In this document: positions 9,478 to 17,621 of the stretch, in pieces
How positions within the stretch are numbered: position 1 is the stretch's first letter
How the letters are laid out: the number at the start of each line of letters is the position of its first letter
Source of the DNA: Metabacillus kandeliae
GTDB taxonomy: Bacteria > Bacillota > Bacilli > Bacillales > Bacillaceae
Assembly (NCBI RefSeq): GCF_021166585.1
Contig: NZ_JAJOZE010000001.1
Span: forward strand, 576,062 to 640,061
Direction: 5' to 3'
Length of the DNA stretch: 64,000 nt
Notes under the pieces: generated by a model
Database searches by the model: none
The model's input: only the letters and a program-made list of their open reading frames with translations
Told to the model about the DNA's origin: nothing
Program-made: the position numbers and the translations under genes

Positions 9478-11043
9478 ATGAGAACAAAGTACTCAATCTT
9501 AAATATTGCTACAGGGATAGGAAGTCAAATAGTCATTACATTACTTAGCTTTGTTTCTCGTACTATTTTCATCCAATTCCTAGGGGCTGAGTATTTAGGA
9601 GTTAACGGTCTTTTTGGTAACATATTAGGAATGCTTTCATTAGCTGAGGCGGGTATTGGGTCAGCTATTATATATAATCTTTACAAGCCAATGTCTGATA
9701 ATGATACAGAAAAAATTAATGTACTAATGAAATTTTACCGAAAAGCATATATTTTCATATCTTTTATTGTAATTTTGCTGGGGATCTCATTAATTCCTTT
9801 TTTGCCTTTTATCACAGGCAATTCACATATTGAAAATATTACTTTAATTTATATTATTTTTCTTGTTAACACAGCCTCTTCTTACTTATTTCAACATAAA
9901 ATATCCTTTCTGAATGTGGCTCAGAAAGGATATATTGTTACTGCAGCTTATACGGTCTCCTCCATTTTCTCAATCCTGATAAAATGGGGGATTTTATTTT
10001 TTACAAAGAGTTTTATCCTCTATTTACTTGTAGACATTATCATGACAATTGGCACATCCTTTATACTAACTGGAATTGTTAATAAAAAGTACCCATTTCT
10101 AACTAGAAATACAAAAAGCAAACTTGATAAGGCAACAAAAAGCAATATTGTTACAAATGTAAAAGCTCTTATATTGCATAATATTGGGGGCTATGCAGTC
10201 TTTGGAACAGATAATATCCTAATTGCATCATTTATTAATTTAAAGGCAGTAGGACTTTATTCAAACTATTATATGCTATTCAATCTCTGTCGGACATTTA
10301 TTAATCAAATTTTTGACAATATTAATTACAGTGTAGGGAATTTAGTTGCGAGTGAAAGTAAAGAAAAAGTTTATAGTGTTTTTAAAGTTATGATGTTTTT
10401 CAATTTCTGGATCTATTCCTTTTTTGCTACTTTCCTATATGTCATTATAGAGCCGTTTATTAAATTATGGATTGGACCGGAATATCTAATGGGTAAAGGA
10501 GTACTTATTATCCTTTTGCTGAATTTTTATGTTTCCGGTATGAGGCGGTCTATTACGATGGTTAAAACAACTTCAGGAATATTCCATGAAGACCGTTATG
10601 CTCCTTTTTTTGAAGCGGGTGTAAATTTATTTTCTTCAATTGTATTAGTTCATTATTTCGGCATAGCAGGGATATTTCTTGGGACATTTATAAGTACTTT
10701 GCTAGTTCCTTTTTGGATTTCACCCTACCTGGTATACAAAAAAGTGTTTGATATAAATTTAACAGGATATTTTAAAAGATATTTACTATACTTTTTGCTA
10801 TTTATGATTGTTGCAGAGATAACGAGTTTAACATGCAGTATTTTTCCGAGCGAAAATTTACTTTACTTGTTGTTAAAAATGATATTAAGCTTGGTAATTC
10901 CTAATGTAATCTTTTTAGTGATTTTTAAAAAGACAGAAGAATTTACTTATCTTTCAAAAATTATCGGCCAGTATTCTATGAAAACATGGCTGAAATTTAG
11001 ATCTTATAAAAATTTTACTCATGTAAAGCATAAAACTTATTGA
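9478..11043 (+). CDS. lipid-linked oligosaccharide flippase (Wzx/MATE-like)
   Basis: 521-residue polytopic membrane protein of the MOP/polysaccharide-biosynthesis superfamily with roughly 12-14 hydrophobic segments spread evenly (for example FIVILLGISLIPFLPFI, NITLIYIIFLVNTAS, SIVLVHYFGIAGIFLGTFIS). The N-terminus has the family pattern YSILNIATGIGSQIVITLLSFVSRTIFIQFLGAEYLGVNGLF. It would move undecaprenyl-linked repeat units across the membrane before polymerisation. No Wzy polymerase is visible in the window; it may lie upstream. RBS AAGAAGG precedes the ATG. It is the last gene before a 192-bp gap holding a structured element. Confidence 0.88.
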   Translation: MRTKYSILNIATGIGSQIVITLLSFVSRTIFIQFLGAEYLGVNGLFGNILGMLSLAEAGIGSAIIYNLYKPMSDNDTEKINVLMKFYRKAYIFISFIVILLGISLIPFLPFITGNSHIENITLIYIIFLVNTASSYLFQHKISFLNVAQKGYIVTAAYTVSSIFSILIKWGILFFTKSFILYLLVDIIMTIGTSFILTGIVNKKYPFLTRNTKSKLDKATKSNIVTNVKALILHNIGGYAVFGTDNILIASFINLKAVGLYSNYYMLFNLCRTFINQIFDNINYSVGNLVASESKEKVYSVFKVMMFFNFWIYSFFATFLYVIIEPFIKLWIGPEYLMGKGVLIILLLNFYVSGMRRSITMVKTTSGIFHEDRYAPFFEAGVNLFSSIVLVHYFGIAGIFLGTFISTLLVPFWISPYLVYKKVFDINLTGYFKRYLLYFLLFMIVAEITSLTCSIFPSENLLYLLLKMILSLVIPNVIFLVIFKKTEEFTYLSKIIGQYSMKTWLKFRSYKNFTHVKHKTY

Positions 11044-11089
11044 AAGGGTGTATTCCTGTTAACGGGTTTTTTAGAATTCTTAAAACAGT

Positions 11090-11215
11090 CTTTCTTGGTA
11101 TGATCCGAGGGTTGTAAAAGAAGAAGGAATTTACCCTTAATCTACTATGTTTGTATAGTGGATACGCGAGGACGGAACCTAGAAAAACCGTTACTGGTTT
11201 ACTCATGAGGGGAAT
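11090..11215 (+). ncRNA. candidate structured RNA inside the exopolysaccharide operon (EAR-like?)
   Basis: The gap between flippase and acyltransferase genes can fold into several consecutive hairpins: CTTGG/CCGAG (11094-11109), AGGG-bulge-TAAA with TTTA-CCCT (about 11108-11138), CTACTAT/ATAGTGG (11142-11161) and AAACC/GGTTT (11185-11201). There is no U-tract after any of them, so they are not terminators. In B. subtilis an eps-associated RNA (EAR) of about 120 nt within the eps operon promotes readthrough of distal terminators. Position and size here are similar, but I could not compare it with the EAR consensus, so the identity is inference. Confidence 0.4.
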
Positions 11216-11235
11216 TTTACGATAGGGGTTAATAT

Positions 11236-12324
11236 ATGAATAGAAACCATTCAATTGATTTAATAAAGTTTTTTGCGATTTTCTTGGTTGTTTGTATCCA
11301 TACTGCTCCTTTTTCCAAAATAAATCTAGGCTTTATTAATGGGTCAAATATAACTTTTATCTTAAATACTTTTGGAAGGTTTGCTGTACCGTACTTTTTT
11401 ATAATATCAGGATATTTGTATGGAATTAAGAATAATAAATATGAATTCTATAATAAATATACGTTTAAATATCTTTTAAATTTATTTCGGATATATTTAG
11501 GTTGGGCCGTATTTTATGTCTTGTATGATTTTTTCCTGAATTGTATGCATGGTATTAACATACAAATAGAGGCTTTACAGTTTATTAATAAAATAATGAA
11601 TTTAAAAACCTTATATCTAAATGGGATTAGCAGCAGGCACGCATATCAATTGTGGTACCTTGTTGCTTTAATTATTTCTATCTTAATTATTTGGGTTTTT
11701 ATAAAATTAGATAAAATAAAATTACTACTGATAATAAGTTTAGGATTAAATCTAATAGGTTTATTCGGAGAAGGACAATCATATTCTCAATTTTTCAACG
11801 CTCATATTATTACTAGAGATGCCTTATTTTATGGATTGTTTTATACAACGCTAGGTTTTTTCTTTGCAAATAATACTTTTATACCAACCCAGAATCCATA
11901 CGTTTATTTAAAATTATTTTTTCTGTTTTTCTTTGGACAATTTATTGAAAGATTTGTATTGGTCTATCTTTTTCAAGCTCCACAGGGAGATTACTATGTA
12001 TTTACTATACCCCAAACTATATTCTTATTTTTATTTGTAGTAAGTTGCAGGAATGTGAAGGATAATTTCCTAGCAAAAATAGGATCTAACGCAGTAGGTA
12101 TCTTCGTAATCCATACCTTTGTCATAAGTGTTATTAAAGATATTATTTTAGGGGAAACTTTTTTCGAAAATATAATTGCAGACACCGTTGTTGGACAGTT
12201 GCTTTATACCCCAATCGTTTTTATTAGTTCCTATTATTTGTACACTTCAATACAACTAATTAAAAAGAAAATCAATTATATTTCTTATAGAAATGTTATA
12301 AATGAAACTAAAAAAGCAGGTTAA
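11236..12324 (+). CDS. acyltransferase family 3 membrane protein
   Basis: 362 residues with about ten membrane segments and the Acyl_transf_3 start RNHSIDLIKFFAIFLVVCIHTAPF, including the conserved Asp and the His of the VCIHT motif, then FAVPYFFIISGYLYG. These proteins O-acetylate (or otherwise acylate) cell-surface sugars, taking acyl groups from the cytoplasmic side. Here the likely target is the exopolysaccharide repeat unit. TAGGGG RBS before the ATG. Low GC, like the rest of the operon. It lacks a C-terminal SGNH domain, so it is the transmembrane-only form. Confidence 0.85.
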   Translation: MNRNHSIDLIKFFAIFLVVCIHTAPFSKINLGFINGSNITFILNTFGRFAVPYFFIISGYLYGIKNNKYEFYNKYTFKYLLNLFRIYLGWAVFYVLYDFFLNCMHGINIQIEALQFINKIMNLKTLYLNGISSRHAYQLWYLVALIISILIIWVFIKLDKIKLLLIISLGLNLIGLFGEGQSYSQFFNAHIITRDALFYGLFYTTLGFFFANNTFIPTQNPYVYLKLFFLFFFGQFIERFVLVYLFQAPQGDYYVFTIPQTIFLFLFVVSCRNVKDNFLAKIGSNAVGIFVIHTFVISVIKDIILGETFFENIIADTVVGQLLYTPIVFISSYYLYTSIQLIKKKINYISYRNVINETKKAG

Positions 12325-12477
12325 TAAAATTAAATACATTGTCATTTTTTATTAGTTGATAAAATTTATTGTAAGAAAAAAAGCCTAAAAAGATAAATAC
12401 CGCAACTAAACTTTCTATTTTGTAGTTTGTATTAATCCCTTTTTATAACGTTGGTCAACCAAGAAAGGAGTATGTTT

Positions 12478-13560
12478 TTGGAAATCTCAAAAAATGATAT
12501 GAAAATGCTAAAAGGAGTAGCTATTTTATTAATGCTGCTCCTTCATTTATTTTGCAGAAAAGAAGTAAACGGTTTATATGAAACATTTCCACTTATAAAT
12601 AATGTGCCTTTAATCTACTATATTGGGTTATTTGGAGATGCGTGTGTCCCAATATATTGCTTCGCAAGCGGTTATGGATTATTTGTTTCTTATAAGAAGC
12701 AATATAAATCAAAGAACTTTCCACGACTATTTAAGCTATTAATTAATTTTTGGATAATTTTAATCCTATTTGTAGGTATTGGCTTACTATTAGGAAAGTT
12801 TGAAGCATTCCCAGGGGGGGTTAATGGGTTTATTCTCAACTTCTTTTTATTATCGAATTCATATAATGGTGCATGGTGGTTTTTGCAAACTTACGTCATC
12901 CTTGTTTTTATATCTCCAGTTCTGTTTAAATTGGTATTGAAATACAGCACAATTAGTATACTGCTAATAACTGCAGCAATTTACTTAGTATCCTATATTC
13001 AACGAATTAAGCATGTAGTGGATTTTGGAGACAGTTTATTACTAGGTACGATTTCAAATTCTCTAGTTTTGGTGGGCACCTCATTATTTCCATTCATTTT
13101 GGGGACTATTTTCGCCAAAAATAGGGTTTATTCGAAAATTTATAGTAAGATTTATAACATTTCTTACAAGAATATTCTTTGTGCTACTGGCATAATAGCT
13201 TTAATCATTATTCATTCGGTATACGAGTCTATGATTATTGCTCCTTTTACTGCGTTAACTTTTATCTGTATTTTTACATTAATGAATAAAAGTACAATAG
13301 TTCAAAAAACTTTCGCATTTTTTGGTGAGCATTCAACAAACATATGGTTAACTCATATGTTTTTTTATATGTCGATCTTTCCAAGTTTAACATTTGCACC
13401 AAGATACCCAATATTGATATTTATTTGGCTGCTAATATTATGTATTATTTCTTCTTATATAATTAATTTTATTTATAAGTCAATTATTAAGATGAAAATT
13501 AAAAATACCCCACACGAGCCTAATGAGGGTACTTATCAAGTTAAATTAAATGACCTCTAA
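12478..13560 (+). CDS. acyltransferase family 3 membrane protein, second copy
   Basis: About 360 residues with ten or so membrane segments. The N-terminus shows KNDMKMLKGVAILLMLLLHLFCR, with the catalytic-type His in LLLHL, and VPIYCFASGYGLFVSYKK. It is distantly related to the previous acyltransferase rather than a recent duplicate. AAGGAG at 12465-12470 is 7 nt before TTG 12478; ATG 12472 is only 1 nt from it and the in-frame TTG 12451 lies upstream, so TTG 12478 is preferred. A 150-bp gap with only a weak promoter-like match precedes it. Last gene of the polysaccharide block; likely surface-glycan O-acylation. Confidence 0.8.
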   Translation: MEISKNDMKMLKGVAILLMLLLHLFCRKEVNGLYETFPLINNVPLIYYIGLFGDACVPIYCFASGYGLFVSYKKQYKSKNFPRLFKLLINFWIILILFVGIGLLLGKFEAFPGGVNGFILNFFLLSNSYNGAWWFLQTYVILVFISPVLFKLVLKYSTISILLITAAIYLVSYIQRIKHVVDFGDSLLLGTISNSLVLVGTSLFPFILGTIFAKNRVYSKIYSKIYNISYKNILCATGIIALIIIHSVYESMIIAPFTALTFICIFTLMNKSTIVQKTFAFFGEHSTNIWLTHMFFYMSIFPSLTFAPRYPILIFIWLLILCIISSYIINFIYKSIIKMKIKNTPHEPNEGTYQVKLNDL

Positions 13561-13590
13561 TATAAAATTATTAATTGTGAATAAAACCAA

Positions 13591-13646
13591 TTGACGCACT
13601 GATTTCCTCATGGTATCTTGGTACTATATTGTTCTTTATAATGAAC
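13591..13646 (+). promoter_or_regulatory. lasso operon promoter with SinR-type operator
   Basis: TTGACG (13591-13596) and TATCTT (13614-13619) with 17 nt between them form a plausible sigma-A promoter. A second -10, TATAAT (13637-13642), lies inside the palindrome GTTCTTTATAATGAAC (13631-13646). That palindrome has the GTTC-N8-GAAC form, and its left half GTTCTTT matches the SinR box GTTCTYT. With either promoter, a bound repressor would overlap the -10 or the start-site region. Confidence 0.6.
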
Positions 13647-13692
13647 ATAAAGCGAATTATATGCTTTCATAAGGATAGTCGTTACACTAAAA

Positions 13693-13708
13693 GTTCTTAA
13701 ATAAGAAC
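13693..13708 (+). promoter_or_regulatory. second SinR-type operator before the lasso cyclase gene
   Basis: GTTCTTAAATAAGAAC is a perfect palindrome with the GTTC-N8-GAAC layout. It lies 47 bp beyond the first operator and just upstream of the RBS (TTGGAG) of the cyclase gene. Two sites at this distance could allow cooperative or looped repression, as proposed for SinR at other promoters. Site identity is seen in sequence; binding is inferred. Confidence 0.6.
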
Positions 13709-13726
13709 AGATTGGAGTTGGAAAAC

Positions 13727-15664
13727 ATGAGCGCAATTGTTGGCATGTATCAATCATTAAAACAACCAGTATCAGCTGAATCTAAAACGACTATGATGCA
13801 AGCTCTTGAACATTTTCCTGCCAATGATGTTCAAATATTTCATAAAGAAGACATTTTCATGGGCTGCCACTTACAGTGGATCACACCTGAATCAGTAGGG
13901 GAACAGATCCCTTATTATGATTCAGAAATGCAATTAGCTATTACAGCTGACGCTATTATAGATAACAGGGCCGAACTCTTTGAAAGACTGCAAATCGCTA
14001 ATACAGAACGAAGAACCATAACGGATAGCAAGCTGATTTTACTCTCTTACTTAAAATGGGGAACAGAGTCCCCTAAATACTTAATTGGGGATTTTGCGTA
14101 TGTCATTTGGGACGAAAAGAAACAGCTTCTTTTCGGTGCTAGAGATTACTCAGGCGGCCGAACGCTCTATTACCATTTTAAAGACAGTAAGTTTAGTTTT
14201 TCTACAACCATGAAACCACTGCTTACACTGCCATTCGTTGCAAAAAATTTAAATTCTGATTGGCTATCAGAATATCTTTCCATACCATACAACTTTGAAT
14301 CCATAGATCCTTCATCAACTATCTATAAAGAGATTTATCAGCTGCCGCCTTCTCATTTATTCATCGTTAAGCAAGATGGGGTTAAGCTGACAAGATATAC
14401 TCAGTTTAATTTTGACAAAAAGTTAAGCTTATCTTCTAACGAAGAGTACGAGGAAGCATTCTTGCATGTATTTCAGGAAGCAGTAAATTCTAGAATTAGA
14501 ACCATTCATTCTGTTGGAGCACACTTGAGCGGAGGGCTTGATTCTGGATCTGTAGCAAGCATAGCAGCTAAATCTTTAAAGAAAGAAAACAAATCACTCC
14601 ATACATACAGCTATGTGCCAGTTGACGGCTTTGAATCTTGGATTCATAAAAGAAGAATAGCTGATGAAACACCATTTATTGAATCAACTGCCAACTATGC
14701 AGGAAATATCAAAAAAAACTTTTTAAAATTTGAAGATAAAAACCCTTTTTCTGAAATTGATAGCTGGCTGGAAGCGATTGAAATGCCTTATAAATTTTAC
14801 GAAAACAGTTTCTGGATAAAGGGTATTTACGAAAAAGCAGAACAGGATGATATAGGTGTCCTCTTAAATGGTCAAAGAGGAAACTGGACGGTTTCCTGGG
14901 GGCATGCAATGGAATTTCAGGCTGTGTTACTCAAAAAGTTTCAGCTGTTTAAGTTGTTCCGTGAAGTGGCTCTTTATAGCCAGAATATTGGAGTAGCCAG
15001 AGGAAAAATATTTTCGGTTGTTAGAAAAAAGGCATTTCCATCGCTATTTAATAGAAATGCTCATTTGGAAGAAGATCCTTACCCGCAGATGATAAATCCT
15101 CGTTTTGCTGAAACAACCAAAGTTTATGAAAGGTTGGCAGAAAATGGGGTGGATTTTACTGGAACAGGAACACAAACCGTTTTTGATGTGAGAAAAGAGC
15201 AATTTAAAAGAGTTTATTATTGGAATATTAATGGAACATATGGAACTAAACTGTCACTAAGACACAGGATTTGGGATCGTGATCCTACAAATGATCTTAG
15301 AGTCGCTAATTTTTGCCTTTCTGTTCCTGAGGATCAATATGTTCAAAATGGGCAGGATCGGTCACTAATTAGAAGGTCTATGAAAGGGCTGCTTCATGAC
15401 AGTGTGAGGCTAAATCAGACAACTAGAGGTATACAAGGTTCAGATGGTTTATACCGAATACTTCCTGTATGGAAGGAATTTGTATCAGAAATTGAAGACA
15501 TACTTATAGATCCTGTGATGTCTGATTTGCTGAATATGTCTACCATTCGATCCTGTCTGGAAAAGCTTAAGGATGATCCATCCCCTAAAGATGTTTTTGA
15601 AGATGAATTTAGAATTTTAATGAGAAGCTTAATTTTTCATCGTTTCATGAAAAAACTCACTTGA
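13727..15664 (+). CDS. lasso peptide macrolactam synthetase (asparagine-synthase-like, C protein)
   Basis: 645 residues with AsnB architecture. The N-terminal glutaminase-like domain begins SAIVG, without the catalytic Cys, as usual in lasso cyclases, and runs to about residue 210. The synthetase domain has the PP-loop LSGGLDSGSVAS near residue 268. It adenylates the side chain of the ring Asp of the precursor and forms the isopeptide bond with the N-terminal amine. The true start is ATG 13727, 9 nt after TTGGAG; TTG 13712 is inside that RBS. It is followed 14 nt later by the precursor gene and lies downstream of two SinR-type operators. Size and neighbours match paeninodin-type clusters. Confidence 0.93.
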   Translation: MSAIVGMYQSLKQPVSAESKTTMMQALEHFPANDVQIFHKEDIFMGCHLQWITPESVGEQIPYYDSEMQLAITADAIIDNRAELFERLQIANTERRTITDSKLILLSYLKWGTESPKYLIGDFAYVIWDEKKQLLFGARDYSGGRTLYYHFKDSKFSFSTTMKPLLTLPFVAKNLNSDWLSEYLSIPYNFESIDPSSTIYKEIYQLPPSHLFIVKQDGVKLTRYTQFNFDKKLSLSSNEEYEEAFLHVFQEAVNSRIRTIHSVGAHLSGGLDSGSVASIAAKSLKKENKSLHTYSYVPVDGFESWIHKRRIADETPFIESTANYAGNIKKNFLKFEDKNPFSEIDSWLEAIEMPYKFYENSFWIKGIYEKAEQDDIGVLLNGQRGNWTVSWGHAMEFQAVLLKKFQLFKLFREVALYSQNIGVARGKIFSVVRKKAFPSLFNRNAHLEEDPYPQMINPRFAETTKVYERLAENGVDFTGTGTQTVFDVRKEQFKRVYYWNINGTYGTKLSLRHRIWDRDPTNDLRVANFCLSVPEDQYVQNGQDRSLIRRSMKGLLHDSVRLNQTTRGIQGSDGLYRILPVWKEFVSEIEDILIDPVMSDLLNMSTIRSCLEKLKDDPSPKDVFEDEFRILMRSLIFHRFMKKLT

Positions 15665-15678
15665 AAGGAGGTGATTTT

Positions 15679-15804
15679 ATGAAAAAGGCATGGGAAAAAC
15701 CAGAATTGGAAGTACTCGAAGTGAACATGACAATGGCAGGACCTGGAAGGAAAACTCCAGATGCTGCACAGCCAGATCCAGACGATCAATTGCGTTTCAG
15801 CTAA
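15679..15804 (+). CDS. lasso peptide precursor, paeninodin-like (A protein)
   Basis: A 41-codon ORF with an excellent RBS (AAAGGAGGTGATTTT). The leader is about 19 residues and contains WEKPELEVL, the Y/W-x-x-P-x-L motif bound by the RRE, and a Thr at position -2 (…NMTM). The predicted core has 22 residues: ring AGPGRKTPD, closing Ala1 to Asp9, then tail AAQPDPDDQLRFS. It closely resembles paeninodin, which also starts AGPG, has Pro8-Asp9 and the QPDPD stretch, and ends in Ser. The terminal Ser is the expected phosphorylation site for the downstream kinase. The residues between (Arg5, Lys6) and the RFS end differ from paeninodin, so this is a distinct core. Confidence 0.93.
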   Translation: MKKAWEKPELEVLEVNMTMAGPGRKTPDAAQPDPDDQLRFS

Positions 15805-15835
15805 TTTGAATTTATTGCATGTATACTTACCCATA

Positions 15836-15876
15836 AAAAAGCCCTTATAGTTTCATAAGTTATAAGGGCTTTTTTA
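15836..15876 (+). terminator. attenuating terminator after the lasso precursor
   Basis: GCCCTTATA (15841-15849) pairs with TATAAGGGC (15861-15869), extended by A-run/T-run pairing, and is followed by six T. It lies between precursor and kinase genes within one operon. It therefore probably works as a partial terminator that keeps precursor mRNA above enzyme mRNA. Confidence 0.85.
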
Positions 15877-15905
15877 TACTCTAATGTTAAGTGGAGCTGG
15901 GAAAT

Positions 15906-16835
15906 TTGCAAACAACCTTAAAAAGATATGCTTATACTGTATTTGGTCTATCGCTGGAGAGCGAAATACCGCTTCCAGAGCTTATTCATTTTAATCGACC
16001 TGCCCTTGATTTAGATTGTGAGATCGTAATACGAGATTTAACAAGTGTATGGGATAGTCTTAGTAGCGGAGAAAGTAAATTTTTTATGGAAAAAGACCAT
16101 GTAATGTTCAAAGCGGCAAACACGGCTATCTTTTCTATTAAAGATGGCAGCAGGATAATTGTTTCTCCTTTTCCAGGAGCAGACTTTGCAAAGATCCGTC
16201 TATATATTTTAGGTTCATGCATGGGTGCTCTGCTGATGCAGAAGGGGATGCTGCCGTTGCATGGCAGTGCAATTGAAATAGATGGAAGGGCATACGCTAT
16301 TGTTGGAGAATCAGGAGCGGGAAAATCAACCACAGCTGCAGCATTTTTAAAAGAAGGATTCAAGCTTTTAAGTGATGATGTGATTTCTATTGAGAATAGA
16401 GAAGGAGTTCCTCTTGTATTTCCTGCTTATCCTCAGCAGAAACTCTGGCAGGAAAGCATGAATTCTTTTGAAATGCAGACGCAGCATTATCAGCCATTAT
16501 TTGAACGAGAAACAAAATATGCTATCCCAGTTCAAGATCAATTTTGTAATCAGCCGCTTCCGCTTGCTGGAGTGTTTGAATTGGTCAAAAAGGACAGCGG
16601 GAAAGTATCCATTTCTTCTGTCAGGGGATTGGAAAAGCTTGATTCCCTGTTTAGAAATACATACAGAAATTTCTTCATAGAAGGCATGGGTTTAGTAAGC
16701 TGGCATTTTAAAGCTACTTCAAGCTTTGGGAAATCAATTGATTATTATAAACTTAGCAGACCTGAAGGAACCTTTACTGCTAAAGAGGTTATAAATATTA
16801 TTTTAAATACGATAAAGAAGGCGGGAGAAAAGTGA
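15906..16835 (+). CDS. lasso peptide kinase, HPr kinase/phosphorylase-like (K protein)
   Basis: 309 residues. The N-terminal third (YTVFGLSLESEIPLPEL) is specific to HPrK-like proteins of RiPP clusters. The kinase half has the Walker A GESGAGKST at about residues 134-142, preceded by LPLHGSAIEIDGRAYAIV, and LLSDDVISIE, the Asp-Asp of the HPrK active site. In the paeninodin pathway the homologue phosphorylates the C-terminal Ser side chain of the precursor. The start is taken as TTG 15906 because GTGGAG (15891-15896) is 9 nt upstream; the in-frame GTG 15891 is the RBS itself. The stop overlaps the next GTG by 4 nt. Confidence 0.9.
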   Translation: MQTTLKRYAYTVFGLSLESEIPLPELIHFNRPALDLDCEIVIRDLTSVWDSLSSGESKFFMEKDHVMFKAANTAIFSIKDGSRIIVSPFPGADFAKIRLYILGSCMGALLMQKGMLPLHGSAIEIDGRAYAIVGESGAGKSTTAAAFLKEGFKLLSDDVISIENREGVPLVFPAYPQQKLWQESMNSFEMQTQHYQPLFERETKYAIPVQDQFCNQPLPLAGVFELVKKDSGKVSISSVRGLEKLDSLFRNTYRNFFIEGMGLVSWHFKATSSFGKSIDYYKLSRPEGTFTAKEVINIILNTIKKAGEK

Positions 16836-17122
16836 TAAAAGAGAGCGTGATTCAAGCTGATAGCCAGTTAACAAAAGTTGAGGGTAATATCGTCAGCAGC
16901 ATGGACGGTGAAATGGTTATGCTTAGTATCAACAGCGGCAAATATTATAACTTTGGTGAAATTGGAGGAGAGATCTGGAGGTTAGCAGATGAATTTCCTA
17001 CAGTCAAAGAGATTATTGATGAACTTAGAAATATTTATGAGGTGGATGAAGAGACTTGCACAGCCCAGGTAATGGAGTTTTTGGAACACTTGAATAAAGA
17101 AGGCCTAATCGAAGTTAATTAA
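16832..17122 (+). CDS. lasso RRE protein, PqqD family (B1)
   Basis: 96 residues forming one winged-helix PqqD-like fold: an N-terminal three-strand part (VEGNIVSSMDGEMVMLSINSGKYYNFGEIGGEIWRL) and two helices. This is the RiPP recognition element that binds the WEKPELEVL leader and delivers it to the B2 protease and the cyclase. GTG start in a GTGA overlap with the kinase stop shows coupling. The length is typical for split B1 proteins of Firmicutes. Confidence 0.92.
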   Translation: MIKESVIQADSQLTKVEGNIVSSMDGEMVMLSINSGKYYNFGEIGGEIWRLADEFPTVKEIIDELRNIYEVDEETCTAQVMEFLEHLNKEGLIEVN

Positions 17123-17152
17123 AAGATGAAGAGAAAGTTAGGATGATTAACG

Positions 17153-17602
17153 TTGATTCGTAAAGTTAAATCTTTCGTTAACATGGAAGCCGACATGAAA
17201 AAAATACTGTTTGAAGCGTACATTTATTTGGCTTGGGGCCGTTTACTAAAAATGATGAAGTTTTCAAAGGTTGTCCCGATGCTTGGTGTTCATATGGCGG
17301 AAACATCTGAGCAAGCATCAGCCGAACATAGAGAGTGGGTTTCAAAAATCTCTTTCGCTATTGATTGCATGTCCCGTTATACATTTTGGGAAAGTATGTG
17401 CCTCGTAAAAGGAATTGCTGCTGTTAAAATGCTGGAAAGAAGAAAAATAGAAAGTACGTTATATTTAGGAACCGCGAAAGATTCAACCGGTAACATGATT
17501 GCTCATGCATGGGTCCGTTCTGGTACTCAATATGTTACTGGGAAAGAAGAGATGAAAAAATTTACGGTTATCAGTACCTTTGCCAATAAATTTAATTATT
17601 AA
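17153..17602 (+). CDS. lasso leader peptidase, transglutaminase-like (B2)
   Basis: 149 residues, the normal size of a stand-alone B2 protein. Cys83 in WESMCLVKGIAA and His118 in MIAHAWVRSG are the catalytic Cys and His of the transglutaminase-like protease that removes the leader before cyclisation. The acidic third residue, usually about 12 residues after the His, is not obvious; Glu132/133 are the only candidates. TTG 17153 is the first in-frame start; ATG 17183 is possible. A 6-codon ATG ORF (17143-17163) overlaps the start. It lies 30 nt after B1. Confidence 0.88.
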   Translation: MIRKVKSFVNMEADMKKILFEAYIYLAWGRLLKMMKFSKVVPMLGVHMAETSEQASAEHREWVSKISFAIDCMSRYTFWESMCLVKGIAAVKMLERRKIESTLYLGTAKDSTGNMIAHAWVRSGTQYVTGKEEMKKFTVISTFANKFNY

Positions 17603-17621
17603 GAGGGATAGGGAGAGTTAG

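Noticed and set aside
13727-15664. Ordinary asparagine synthetase
   Set aside because: The N-terminal Cys nucleophile is absent and the neighbours are a lasso precursor, RRE, peptidase and exporter.
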